Assembly: GCF_020662345.1 (NCBI RefSeq)
Contig: NZ_VMOA01000046.1
Location: 1 to 43,440, forward strand
Direction: 5' to 3'
From: Methylobacterium sp. W2
Lineage (GTDB): Bacteria; Pseudomonadota; Alphaproteobacteria; Rhizobiales; Beijerinckiaceae
DNA: 43,440 nucleotides
Below, piece by piece: positions 24,193 through 32,806 of this stretch. A program made the translations under genes and the position numbers. Below the pieces are notes generated by a model. That model worked only from the letters and a program-made list of their open reading frames with translations, searched no databases and was not told the origin of the DNA. Position 1 is the stretch's first letter. Every line of letters begins with the position of its first letter.

Positions 24193-26526
24193 ATGACTGA
24201 CGCCAGCCCAATAACTTCTGTGACGATCAATGCAGCAACCCAGCCTCTTGCGGAGGATATGCGATGGGACCCAGATCCCAGTGGGCCGGAGTTAACTAGC
24301 CTTCTAGCTCACAAGCTTCCTGACAACCCGGAGGCGCAGGCTAACGTCTCAGGGGCAACTAGGGCAATTTTGGGGAGGGGGATTCCGCCTGGGCGAGAGG
24401 GCGCCGACACCGGGCTGGTTGTGGGCTATGTCCAGAGCGGCAAGACGCTGTCCTTCACAGCAGCCATTGCGATGGCGAGGGACAACGGCTTTCAGCTTAT
24501 CATCGTGCTCGCCGGATCTTCGACACAACTTGCGAAGCAGTCTCAAGACCGCATTCGTGAGGATCTAAGAATTGGCCTGGGGCGGCGGCGATCCTGGGCA
24601 CCGTATCACAACCCTAAGCCAGCCGACGCACCAGGAATCGTTGGCCTGTTCGACAAGTGGCGTGATCCTTTCGTCCCTGCGCGGCAAAGACAGACTATTA
24701 TCATCACGGTAATGAAGCAGCATACGCATCTACGTAACTTAACGCGCCTGGTGCAAAGGCTAGATCTGGCCGGGGTGACTGCACTCGTCATCGACGACGA
24801 AGCCGACCAAGTCAGCCTGAACACACGAGCTAAGCAGTTTCAGCAAGCGAGAAAGAGCACAACTTATGCTCGGCTTATGGAGCTTCGAGGAGCATTGCCA
24901 TCCCACACGTACTTGCAATACACAGCAACACCGCAGGCGCCGCTGCTTATCAGCATCATTGATAGCCTCTCGGCTCGTTGGGTTGATGTGCTTCAGCCCG
25001 GCATGGGGTACACGGGTGGGATCACATTCTTCGGCCCAGGACAGAGACGAGCGGCTGGTGCCCCACTCCCGGCGCGGCCCTTGCAGCATGAGCGCATTCT
25101 CCGCGTTATCCCCGTGTCTGAGATCCCAGCGGCTGCCGGGCCTATAGACGCTATCCCACCAACTCTCGAGGCTGCTCTACGCCTTTTCATGGTTGGCGTC
25201 GCAGCGGCCTACGTTCACGGCGATACAGATGGCGACAACAGGTCGATGCTGGTGCATCCATCTCGGGAAACTGCCGACCACCTGACGTACCGGAACTGGA
25301 TCAACGACCTCTTCCAGGAATGGCGGTCGGTATTCAGCAAAAGCGATAGTGATCCCCGTGGGGCGGCCGATCTAGCTGAAACCTTCCGTGATGCCTACGA
25401 CGACCTCGCCGACACAGTCGGCCCTGGGATGCCCCCGTTCGACGACGTTAAGTTGCGCTTTCGGGTGGCCTTCAATGACACCGAGATTAAAGAGGTAAAC
25501 CGCCGGACGGGACAGGCGGTCATAATTGACTGGAGCCAGCGCTATCCATGGATCTTGATAGGAGGCCAAGCCATGGACCGTGGCTTCACGGTTGAGGGCC
25601 TGACCGTTACCTATATGCCGCGCGGGCTTGGGGGGGGCAATGCGGACTCGCTTCAGCAGCGCGCTAGGTTCTTTGGCTACAAACAGCGTTACTTGGGCTA
25701 TTGTCGCGTCTTCCTCGAGCAGGGCGTTAGCTTTGCGTTCGGGGACTATGTCGAGCATGAGGAATTTATGCGAGACGAGCTGATCCGTATCAGGGACGAG
25801 CAAGAGCCTCTTCAAGACTGGCCCCGTAAGTTCGTCTTAGACCCTACCTTGAAGCCCTGCCGCGACAACGTCCTTCAGGACCCTTACACGCGCAGTCTCG
25901 CTGACCCGACGGGCTGGGTCGCGACACAGGCCTTCCTCGGTGGGGGGGGATTCGAGGCTCACAACCGCGAGGTAGTGGAAGCCTTCGTCGGCTCCCATGA
26001 GTTCTATGATGATGATGGGGATCCCCGCCGAACCACCATCCAAAAGCACAGGGTCACCGAACCGCTGCCGCTGCGGGAAGTCATGAACGAACTCACGTCC
26101 ACTTTCCGCCTACGAGACCCCAGCGAACTCGACAAGTGGACAGGTTTACATGCCCAACTCGCGCATATGCTTGAGGAGGACAGCGACACTATGGCAATCG
26201 TCGTGCTGATGAGTCCCGGAGAACGGCGTGAACGTGGGATCAACCCTGCGAGCCGGGTCAAGCAATTCTTCCAAGGTGAGGCTCCTGTAAAGCCTTTGTC
26301 AGCCCGAGGCTCCATCTACCCTGGTGATCGCGAGATCGCTGATGATCGATATGTGACCATACAGGTATATCGTCTCAATCTGACCCGAGGCATCAAGGAG
26401 GATAAGCGGGTGGTTGCGGAGGACATCCCATTCCTTGCAATCAGACTGCCATCTTCAGGCGCCGTTCGGTCGCTTGTTCTCCAGGCTCAGGCTGCACAAG
26501 CAGCCCCTACTGGCGCAAGCTCTTGA
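24193..26526 (+). CDS. Z1 domain superfamily-II helicase-like ATPase
   Basis: The 777-residue protein has a Walker A motif GYVQSGKT (78-85), a Walker B/DEAD-like motif VIDDEAD (about 199-205) and TATP (244-247), which equals helicase motif III. The C-terminal Z1 region includes LIGGQAMDRGFTVEGLTVTY, followed by the arginine-rich QQRARFFGYKQRYLGYCRVF. Z1 proteins are the helicase-like component of MutL/MORC-type restriction operons and probably move on or remodel DNA. It begins 9 bp after the GHKL gene, and its stop codon overlaps the start of the last gene. Confidence 0.9.
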   Translation: MTDASPITSVTINAATQPLAEDMRWDPDPSGPELTSLLAHKLPDNPEAQANVSGATRAILGRGIPPGREGADTGLVVGYVQSGKTLSFTAAIAMARDNGFQLIIVLAGSSTQLAKQSQDRIREDLRIGLGRRRSWAPYHNPKPADAPGIVGLFDKWRDPFVPARQRQTIIITVMKQHTHLRNLTRLVQRLDLAGVTALVIDDEADQVSLNTRAKQFQQARKSTTYARLMELRGALPSHTYLQYTATPQAPLLISIIDSLSARWVDVLQPGMGYTGGITFFGPGQRRAAGAPLPARPLQHERILRVIPVSEIPAAAGPIDAIPPTLEAALRLFMVGVAAAYVHGDTDGDNRSMLVHPSRETADHLTYRNWINDLFQEWRSVFSKSDSDPRGAADLAETFRDAYDDLADTVGPGMPPFDDVKLRFRVAFNDTEIKEVNRRTGQAVIIDWSQRYPWILIGGQAMDRGFTVEGLTVTYMPRGLGGGNADSLQQRARFFGYKQRYLGYCRVFLEQGVSFAFGDYVEHEEFMRDELIRIRDEQEPLQDWPRKFVLDPTLKPCRDNVLQDPYTRSLADPTGWVATQAFLGGGGFEAHNREVVEAFVGSHEFYDDDGDPRRTTIQKHRVTEPLPLREVMNELTSTFRLRDPSELDKWTGLHAQLAHMLEEDSDTMAIVVLMSPGERRERGINPASRVKQFFQGEAPVKPLSARGSIYPGDREIADDRYVTIQVYRLNLTRGIKEDKRVVAEDIPFLAIRLPSSGAVRSLVLQAQAAQAAPTGASS

Positions 26527-27512
26527 GTGAGGGGACGCTGCGTAGCCTCTACGCCCGATTGGCTGCGCAGGGGATCACGCAAGGCGCGACCTACTCGGCG
26601 CTGCCCATTCCAGGTAGCGGTGGACATATGGCTGTGCTTTCACAGTCTCGCTGTCCGGGCCTGCTATTGCAAACCAGTGCAGTCGGGCCTCGCCCCAAGG
26701 ATATACGGCTGACCGGCTTGACCGCTGCATTTGATGTCTCTTGCTCGGTGGTAGTCGAGGCGGGCGAGCCGCAGCAGAGGCGCGCGAGCATCCTCGAATG
26801 CACAGCCGATCCGGATGCCCTGCCATTATTCGCTGAGTCAGCAAGAAGCTTCTTGCAACTGCTTGGACCGACACCTTCCATGATGGCCACTGCTCAAGCG
26901 GTCATTCGTCTGGCTGCTATTTTCTCGTCGCTCGCCCGATCCACAAGTGAAAGCGTGACGGGGTTGATTGGTGAGTTGATGCTGTTGCTGCTCGCCAAGG
27001 ATCCAGTGGGGGCTATCTGTTCATGGAGGGTATCGCCCGCTGACATCTTCGACTTCAGCGCTAATGATGCTCGCGTGGAGGTGAAGGCAACGTCGAAGCA
27101 GTTAAGGCTCCACTCTTTCTCCTGGGAGCAGTGCCATCCGCCCGCTGGAGCCGCCCTCGTGGCTTCGATGAGGGTTGTGCCTGCCGGTGGCGGCTTGACC
27201 GTACGGGAGCTTATGAACCGTGTGGAAGATCGTCTAGAAGGAGCCCCCCTTGCAGCCATTAGGTTGCGCGAGACGGTCGCTGCCACGATGGGGGCTGGGC
27301 TTACACATGCGCTTGATGCAACATTTGACGAACAGATCTGTCGTGCCAGCCTACAGTGGTTCAATCTACGCGAGATACCAGCGATCCGCGGCGACTTGCC
27401 CAGCGGGGTGGCAGGTCTGAGATTCATATCGGACGTCTCGCTTACTCCAACAGTGTCCGCCTCGCTACTTGCAGGAACAGCTTTGGAATCGCTCACGCCG
27501 TTCCAATTCTGA
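26523..27512 (+). CDS. PD-(D/E)XK motif protein (DUF4420-like)
   Basis: The 329-residue protein has the conserved core GLIGELMLL (Glu151), then DIFDFSANDARVEVKAT with Asp174/Asp177 and Glu186-x-Lys188. This is the PD-(D/E)XK nuclease signature as seen in the DUF4420 family. It starts at a TTG overlapping the Z1 stop codon (TTGA), which indicates translational coupling. Position and motif make it the likely DNA-cutting subunit of the operon, alongside the divergent GIY-YIG protein. The order methyltransferase, GHKL, Z1, PD-(D/E)XK matches the published restriction-like clusters. Confidence 0.85.
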   Translation: MSEGTLRSLYARLAAQGITQGATYSALPIPGSGGHMAVLSQSRCPGLLLQTSAVGPRPKDIRLTGLTAAFDVSCSVVVEAGEPQQRRASILECTADPDALPLFAESARSFLQLLGPTPSMMATAQAVIRLAAIFSSLARSTSESVTGLIGELMLLLLAKDPVGAICSWRVSPADIFDFSANDARVEVKATSKQLRLHSFSWEQCHPPAGAALVASMRVVPAGGGLTVRELMNRVEDRLEGAPLAAIRLRETVAATMGAGLTHALDATFDEQICRASLQWFNLREIPAIRGDLPSGVAGLRFISDVSLTPTVSASLLAGTALESLTPFQF

Positions 27513-27893
27513 TGCCGCACGGTCGTAGCTTGCGCTAGCTAGTAGGATATGCGGCAACGAAACGGCAACGATTGAGCCCGAATAAGCGCGTACTTTCGAG
27601 CCATAAAGGGCAGATTTAGTCCAATCCTTATAGGAATGTGCACTCCGGCGACGCGCTCATAACGGTCCGTGCAAACCATTCATCCCCTGGGCGGGACTCG
27701 GCTTTTTTCCGGCAGGGCACGAGAAACGGCACGGAATAGGTCGGTCCTGGCAGGTATTTGCGACGCTTGGTGAAGGCTCGACCAAACAGAGCGATGATGC
27801 CGTGCCGCCGCCGGTCTGGCCCCTGCATCGCCGGTTGAGCCTTGCCGCCGCCGACGCGTTCACTCCCGTAACCCCACTGGGACGGGAGCCCCG
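27513..27893. other. intergenic stretch after the restriction operon
   Basis: No gene is supported. A minus-strand frame at 27628-27921 runs antisense and has a basic, low-complexity product. No strong terminator hairpin with a T-tract was found; a T6 tract occurs near 27704. Confidence 0.4.
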
Positions 27894-28973
27894 ATGTCGA
27901 GTCTGACCGAGCGCAAGGCACACCTGACCGTCCACGGCGACCAACCCTACAACGCCGAACCGCCCCTCGACCGATTGCGGGCCTCCTACCGGACGCCGGC
28001 GAAGGATTTCTACGTCCGCTCGCACGGCAACCTGCCGGACCTCGACGAGGCAGCCTGGCACTTAACTATCGATGGCGGCACCAGCACCGCGCTTGAGTTG
28101 TCGCTATCCGATCTGCGAATCCGCTTCCCGGAAGCCACGGTCACGGCCACGATGCAGTGCGCTGGCAATCGCCGCGCCGACATGCGGGCGGTCGCACCGG
28201 TCTCGGGCGACCCGTGGGATGCCGGAGCCATCGGCACCGCCGAATGGACCGGGGTGCGTCTCGGCGACGTCCTGCGCGAGGCGGGGGTCGCCGAGCATGT
28301 GGGCCACCATGTCGCCTTCGAGAGCTACGACATGGTGGAAGGCCGTCCCTACGGCGCCTCGATCCCGCTCGCCAAAGCCATGGCCCCCGAGACCCTGCTG
28401 GCCTACGCCATGAACGGTGAAGCCTTGCTCCCCGAGCATGGCTTTCCGGTTCGCGCGGTGGTGCCGGGCTTCGCCGGCGTACGCAGCCCAAAATGGCTCC
28501 GGCGCCTAAGCGTCCAGGACCACCCCTCGGACAACCCGATTCAGGCCGGCGACTACAAGCTGTATCCGGCGGACGTGACCGCCGAGGCCGCCGATCCGGC
28601 CAAGGGGTACACCATCGATACGATGCCGCTGAACGCCGCGATCTGCGAGCCCGGGGCTGGGGCAACCCTCAAGTCAGGGGGTAATAGGGTCCGCGGCTAC
28701 GCGGTGAGCGGGGATCGGGCCGTCGTACGCGTCGACGTCTCCGGGAACGGCGGCCGGTCCTGGGTACAGGCCGAGCTCGAACACGAGGCGGACGCTCCGT
28801 TCGCCTGGACGTTCTGGAGCACAAACCTCGACTTGCCTACGGGCGAGCATGAACTCGCCGTGCGCGCCTGGGACGAAGCGGGCCAAACGCAGCCGGCAAC
28901 GTCGAACGAGATCTGGAACCACAAGGGCTACCTATGCGCCTGCTGGCATCGGGTACGGGTGAACGTCGTCTAG
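27894..28973 (+). CDS. sulfite oxidase family molybdoenzyme
   Basis: The 359-residue protein has the molybdopterin-binding sulfite-oxidase domain, with the molybdenum-ligand Cys89 in MQCAGNRR and the PVRAVVPGFAGVRSPKWLRRL segment. It is followed by the C-terminal Mo-co dimerisation domain (GYAVSGDRAVVRVDVS, WDEAGQTQPA). It lacks an N-terminal heme domain and any Tat or Sec signal, so it is probably cytoplasmic, or a partner supplies export. GGGAG lies just before the ATG. It would oxidise sulfite or a related oxyanion or thioether; the electron acceptor is unknown. It is first in the stress/redox block. Confidence 0.9.
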   Translation: MSSLTERKAHLTVHGDQPYNAEPPLDRLRASYRTPAKDFYVRSHGNLPDLDEAAWHLTIDGGTSTALELSLSDLRIRFPEATVTATMQCAGNRRADMRAVAPVSGDPWDAGAIGTAEWTGVRLGDVLREAGVAEHVGHHVAFESYDMVEGRPYGASIPLAKAMAPETLLAYAMNGEALLPEHGFPVRAVVPGFAGVRSPKWLRRLSVQDHPSDNPIQAGDYKLYPADVTAEAADPAKGYTIDTMPLNAAICEPGAGATLKSGGNRVRGYAVSGDRAVVRVDVSGNGGRSWVQAELEHEADAPFAWTFWSTNLDLPTGEHELAVRAWDEAGQTQPATSNEIWNHKGYLCACWHRVRVNVV

Positions 28974-29186
28974 GGACAGGCGACCTGGCCTATCGCCTAC
29001 CTCCGCCCTCGTGGACGACGTCCCACACAGCGGCCGACCCGGCATCCCGCCACGATCCGACGTGACGCCCGGCGGTCATTCCGACCCTGTCGTGCGCGGC
29101 ACAGGCAACGTCCGACCTTGGCGGGAGTTTCCCGTGCGTCGAGATACCCGGCGCCGTGTCGCCGCCCCCAAACTGCAAGGAACTCC

Positions 29187-29600
29187 ATGTCCCGTGAGAC
29201 CAGCGTCCAAGCCACCGAGAAATTCGGCGAGCTCGTTAACGGCGGCCGGTTCGAAGCCTTCCCCGAGGTCGTCGCCCCGGATTGCCACGATCACGACCCG
29301 GCGCCGGGCCAGCACATGGGTCCCGAGGGATACCAGATGTTTTTCACGCAGCTTCGCTCCGCCTTTCCCGACATGCAGGTCGAGGTGAAGAAGCTCGTCG
29401 CCGAGGGGGACAGCGTCGCCTTCGCCTACACGCTCACCGGCACTCACCAGGGCGACTTCAACGGCCACAAGCCGACCGGGAAGGCCATCAAGGTCCGCGG
29501 CATGCAGATCGGCCGCTTCGTCGACGGCAAGATGGTCGAGCGGTGGGGTTCCTCCGACGAACTCGGCATCCTCAAGCAGATCGGCGCCATCGAGGGATAA
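29187..29600 (+). CDS. ester cyclase, SnoaL-like polyketide cyclase family
   Basis: The 137-residue protein has the SnoaL-like features CHDHDPAPGQ, GPEGYQMFF, LRSAFPDMQVEVKKLVAEGD and GRFVDGKMVERWGSSDE, which are typical of the family's active-site strands. AAGGA lies just before the ATG at 29187. Many stress-type genomic islands carry it as a small hydrolase or isomerase with unassigned substrate. It is convergent with the DJ-1/PfpI gene and 213 bp downstream of the sulfite-oxidase gene. Confidence 0.8.
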   Translation: MSRETSVQATEKFGELVNGGRFEAFPEVVAPDCHDHDPAPGQHMGPEGYQMFFTQLRSAFPDMQVEVKKLVAEGDSVAFAYTLTGTHQGDFNGHKPTGKAIKVRGMQIGRFVDGKMVERWGSSDELGILKQIGAIEG

Positions 29601-29711
29601 TGGAAGCCTCCGCGAGGACGTCCCAGCCAAGGGACGTCGTCAAGGCCTGACCCGGGGCGGCCCCTGGACCGCCCCGGACGCTTAAGAACCAACCGCTAGC
29701 TGCCCGACTCC

Positions 29712-30281
29712 TCAGGCGCTCCGGGCCTGGTCGGGATGGCGGCCCTCCGCGAACTCCTCGACAATCTTGGCGCAGAAGGCTGGCAGATCCTTTGGGGTAC
29801 GGCTGGTGACCAGCCCCTTGTCGCAGACGACCTCCTCGTCGACCCAGGTGCCGCCGGCGTTCTCGATGTCGCGGCGAACCGTGGGGTAGGAGGTCAGCGT
29901 CCGGCCCTTCACGACGTCCGCCTCGATCAGCGTCCAGGGACCGTGGCAGATGACTCCGACCGGCTTACCCGCGGCGAAGAAGTCCCGGACGAACGCCACG
30001 ACGTCCTTGCTCGCCCGGAGCTTGTCGGCGCCGACGCAACCGCCGGGGATGACGAGCCCGTCGTAGTCCGCGGCCGATGCCCCATCGATGGTCCTGTCCA
30101 CCTTGTAGCGACCGGCGGGATCGAGGTCGTTGTTGACCGTCTCGGCCTCGCCGGCCTCCAGACCGATGACCGTCACGGTCGCCCCGGCCTGCTTCACCGC
30201 CTCATGCGGCTTGGCGAACTCCGGCTCCTCGGTGCCGCGCGGTGCGATCAGGATCGCGATCTTCTTGCCTTGCAAGCTCAT
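29712..30281 (-). CDS. DJ-1/PfpI family (type 1 glutamine amidotransferase-like) protein
   Basis: The 189-residue protein has the nucleophile elbow VICHGPW with the reactive Cys, VIPGGCVGADKLR and the acidic RGTEEPEF near the N-terminus. These are typical of the PfpI/YhbO branch, whose members are linked to glyoxal or protein-damage repair in stressed cells. The ATG at 30281 has AAGGA upstream. An EcfG-type promoter lies directly upstream (30310-30335), overlapping the end of the catalase gene, so it is expected in the general stress regulon. Confidence 0.88.
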   Translation of the reverse strand: MSLQGKKIAILIAPRGTEEPEFAKPHEAVKQAGATVTVIGLEAGEAETVNNDLDPAGRYKVDRTIDGASAADYDGLVIPGGCVGADKLRASKDVVAFVRDFFAAGKPVGVICHGPWTLIEADVVKGRTLTSYPTVRRDIENAGGTWVDEEVVCDKGLVTSRTPKDLPAFCAKIVEEFAEGRHPDQARSA

Positions 30282-30309
30282 GTCATCATCCTTCTGAATG
30301 TCGTCATTC

Positions 30310-30335
30310 AACGGAGGCGCCGTTCGCGCCGTTCC
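30310..30335 (-). promoter_or_regulatory. EcfG (general stress) promoter of the DJ-1/PfpI gene
   Basis: On the minus strand GGAAC (30335-30331) is separated by 17 bp from CGTT (30313-30310). This is the alphaproteobacterial EcfG consensus. The coding start follows about 30 bp after the -10. Confidence 0.8.
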
Positions 30336-31418
30336 TCACGCCGGGATGCGGTCGATGCCGGCGGAATCCTCGGCCGCCACGCCGTTCTCGCGGTGGCGGA
30401 AGTCGCTCAGCGCCCGGTAGACCAGGAGGCGCGCCCGCATCACCGAACCGAGCGGCTGGTGCGCCGCGAGGCTGTGCGCCGGGCGGAAGGTCATCACCTC
30501 GTCGAAGTAGCGCACCCGATCCGGCGAGTAGGCGTCCTGACGCGGCAGGCGCAGCGTCGCCACCGTGCGGTAGGGGCTGACCGAGACCGGCCAGTCGACC
30601 GAGGCGTCCTCGATGGGCTGCCGCTCGGCATCCGCCCAAAGCTGCGCCTTCAGCTCGAACACCACCTCGTTCTCCCGGAAGAACGCGACGGTGGCGTGCC
30701 GGAAGCCGTCCTCGTCTTGGTGCGGGTCGAGACGCCACTCGGACAGGGCACGCTGGCTGTCCGTCGACGGCACGGCCCCGAGCTTGGCCACGTAGTCACC
30801 GTAGCGGACAGGTGCCTGGCTGAAGTAGCTGTCGGCCAGCGGGTGGCTGTAGGGATGGCCGAAGAAGTCGGCCAGCGCGCTCTCCGTCCCGAACGCATGC
30901 AGCGCCCGGTTGAGGTTGCGCATCGTTGACGAGACGGCGCTCTTCACCCCCTCCGGCAAGCCGGTCGACTTGCCGATGACGGTGCCGTCCCGCAGAAAGC
31001 CGGCCGCCGTTCCCGATGGGAAGGTGGTGCCCGTCGCAAGGACGAAATCCTGGGTGTCGACAGCGTGGCCGGGCAGCATCTCGCCGGGCACGTCGAACAC
31101 CTTGATGGACATGCCGCGGTGGGTCGACACGCGGTCGCCCAAGGTCTCGCCTGGCCCCTGCGCGAAACGCACCGCCACGGGATGGGTGCCAGGGGTGGCG
31201 AACAACCCCTGGGCCAGTTCGAGCGGCAAGCCAGTTGCAATCGTCAATTCGCCAGTAACGCAAGCCGAACTCTTGGCGTGGCTGGCGCGCACGGCATGGT
31301 GCTCGCGTGCCTCGACCGTCTCCGATTGCTGCGTCATTCCCTTGATGATGCCGTCAATCGTCTTCTGCTCGTCCGAATCGGGCTTCTCGATCTCGGGTGC
31401 GTATCGAAGGTAAGTCAT
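30336..31418 (-). CDS. catalase family protein (heme peroxidase/SrpA-like)
   Basis: The 360-residue protein resembles the small catalase-related family. It has an N-terminal REHHAVRASHAKSSACVTGEL with the probable distal His, the PVAVRFAQGPGETLGDRVSTHRGMSIKVFDVPGE core, and the C-terminal YFDEVMTFRPAHSLAAHQPLG and LLVYRALSDFR. It is shorter than typical catalases. The ATG at 31418 is preceded by GAGGAA. It lies upstream of the DJ-1/PfpI gene on the same strand, but that gene has its own promoter. It probably destroys peroxides or performs peroxide-driven oxidation. Confidence 0.85.
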   Translation of the reverse strand: MTYLRYAPEIEKPDSDEQKTIDGIIKGMTQQSETVEAREHHAVRASHAKSSACVTGELTIATGLPLELAQGLFATPGTHPVAVRFAQGPGETLGDRVSTHRGMSIKVFDVPGEMLPGHAVDTQDFVLATGTTFPSGTAAGFLRDGTVIGKSTGLPEGVKSAVSSTMRNLNRALHAFGTESALADFFGHPYSHPLADSYFSQAPVRYGDYVAKLGAVPSTDSQRALSEWRLDPHQDEDGFRHATVAFFRENEVVFELKAQLWADAERQPIEDASVDWPVSVSPYRTVATLRLPRQDAYSPDRVRYFDEVMTFRPAHSLAAHQPLGSVMRARLLVYRALSDFRHRENGVAAEDSAGIDRIPA

Positions 31419-31744
31419 GCTTTTCCTCACGGGGATCGGGGAGTGGAAGCGGGCCGCGGCAGGAAAGAGCGCAGCGGATTCGGGGATCGACGTATTGGAT
31501 TGGAAACGGAATATCGTTCCGAAAACCGAGGGGGCCGGGGGCCGTTCCCGACCCAGGACGGCTTCGCGCCCGTCGTAAGCCTGCCTGAGTTCGGCGGCGC
31601 TATAAGTCGGCTTTCAAGCGCTGCATCGTTTTCGCGGCAATGGAAGAACGGACCATGGACCGGCTCCAGAGCGGAGGCGGCAAGCTCGGCCGAGATGCGA
31701 CGACCCGTGGACGACCCGTGGGCTCGGGTGTGCGACAAGCCATT
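31419..31744. other. intergenic stretch upstream of catalase gene
   Basis: No gene is supported. An imperfect palindrome (ACGGAA-TATCG-TTCCG) sits near 31509-31525, about 95 bp upstream of the catalase start, and could be a regulator site. Confidence 0.35.
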
Positions 31745-32533
31745 TCAAGGCGCATCCTTCCCAACCGTTTCAAGGATCACGCGCGCCGTCTCGGCAGGCT
31801 GATCCCAATGCGGGAAGTGGCCGCAGCGCTCGAACCAGTACAGACGGGCCGACGGGAATGCTGCCCGGGCGCGTGCAGCCTGGCGCGGCAGCAGCAGGTG
31901 GTCTTGGCGGCCCCAGCCTATGGTGACAAGGCCGGGGGTCTTCGCCGAGCCCTGCTGCAAGGGCCCGCGTGCCAGCTCACGCAGCATCGAATCGAAAACC
32001 GGTGTGGCCGCCAGGCTCTGCAGCTCCTCTACGACAAGCTGCGGTGGCAGCAGCCACGGACGGGCTGACAGTTGGGCCAGCAGCAGCGTACGGGTGACGG
32101 CGTGGCGCGACAGGCCGGGATGGAAGGGCCGCAGCAATCGCACCAGGCGTATTGATGCTGCGAGCGTCCAGTGTAACCAGCGTGTTTCCCACCCGCGCCA
32201 GAAACCGCCGGGATCAAGCGCCACGCAGTGCCGACCGATGCCCCGCCGCGTCAGCTCCAGGACCAGCCGGCCCCCCACCGAACTGCCGACAAGGTCCGCT
32301 GTCGTCAGGCCTTGAGACTGCACGAAGGCGGCAAGGGCGTCCGCATAGGCCTCAACCGTCTGCCGGCCCGCGAGTGGGGCCGATCTGCCATGTCCCGGCA
32401 GGTCGACCAAGATCAGTTCGCGCGAGCCGCGTAATGCGGACAAGAGCGGATCCCAGGTACGGAGATTGGCCCCTAGCCCGTGGACCATCAGTAGCGGCCG
32501 CCCCGTGCCGAGGCGTTCGGAATGTAGGAACAT
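31745..32533 (-). CDS. alpha/beta fold hydrolase
   Basis: The 262-residue protein has the alpha/beta hydrolase signature. LLMVHGLGANLRTW forms the oxyanion hole, the nucleophile elbow is VGSSVGG, a catalytic Asp lies in GRQDHLLL, and His in CGHFPHWDQP. The start at 32533 has AAGGA about ten bases upstream; the longer frame starts in non-conserved sequence. An inverted repeat (32549-32574) lies just upstream of the start. The substrate is unknown; esterase or lactonase activity is likely. Confidence 0.87.
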   Translation of the reverse strand: MFLHSERLGTGRPLLMVHGLGANLRTWDPLLSALRGSRELILVDLPGHGRSAPLAGRQTVEAYADALAAFVQSQGLTTADLVGSSVGGRLVLELTRRGIGRHCVALDPGGFWRGWETRWLHWTLAASIRLVRLLRPFHPGLSRHAVTRTLLLAQLSARPWLLPPQLVVEELQSLAATPVFDSMLRELARGPLQQGSAKTPGLVTIGWGRQDHLLLPRQAARARAAFPSARLYWFERCGHFPHWDQPAETARVILETVGKDAP

Positions 32534-32548
32534 GACGGCATTGTCCTT

Positions 32549-32574
32549 AATGTTCGCGCTGCAGTCCGAACATT
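32549..32574. promoter_or_regulatory. inverted repeat upstream of alpha/beta hydrolase
   Basis: Perfect 8-bp arms AATGTTCG/CGAACATT with a 10-bp spacer, ending 15 bp before the hydrolase start. It has the look of a dimeric repressor operator. No regulator gene is next to it. Confidence 0.4.
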
Positions 32575-32806
32575 GGTCCGTCGCAGATTTCGTCAGGCCG
32601 GGCGTGCCAGTCAGGTCCGTGGGCGCTCGTATCGGACACTTCGAGGTTGCGTCGCTGGTCTGACAGCCAGCTACACCGCGCGGGGCCGACCCTACTCCGC
32701 AGTCTTGCAAGCGCCGGACGTCACCGGGAAGATCCTGCCAAAGTTCACCACGAGAGAGCTGGGCCTTCAATGCTCGCAGAGACGTGGACGTAACCTCCGC
32801 GCCAAC

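Noticed and set aside
29736..30929. 397-residue plus-strand open frame
   Set aside because: Antisense to the DJ-1/PfpI and catalase genes; the composition (Arg/Gly/Val-rich) is that of a reverse-frame shadow.
31500..31530. EcfG promoter for the catalase gene
   Set aside because: AACG and GTTCC occur but only 7 bp apart, far from the 16-17 bp needed.
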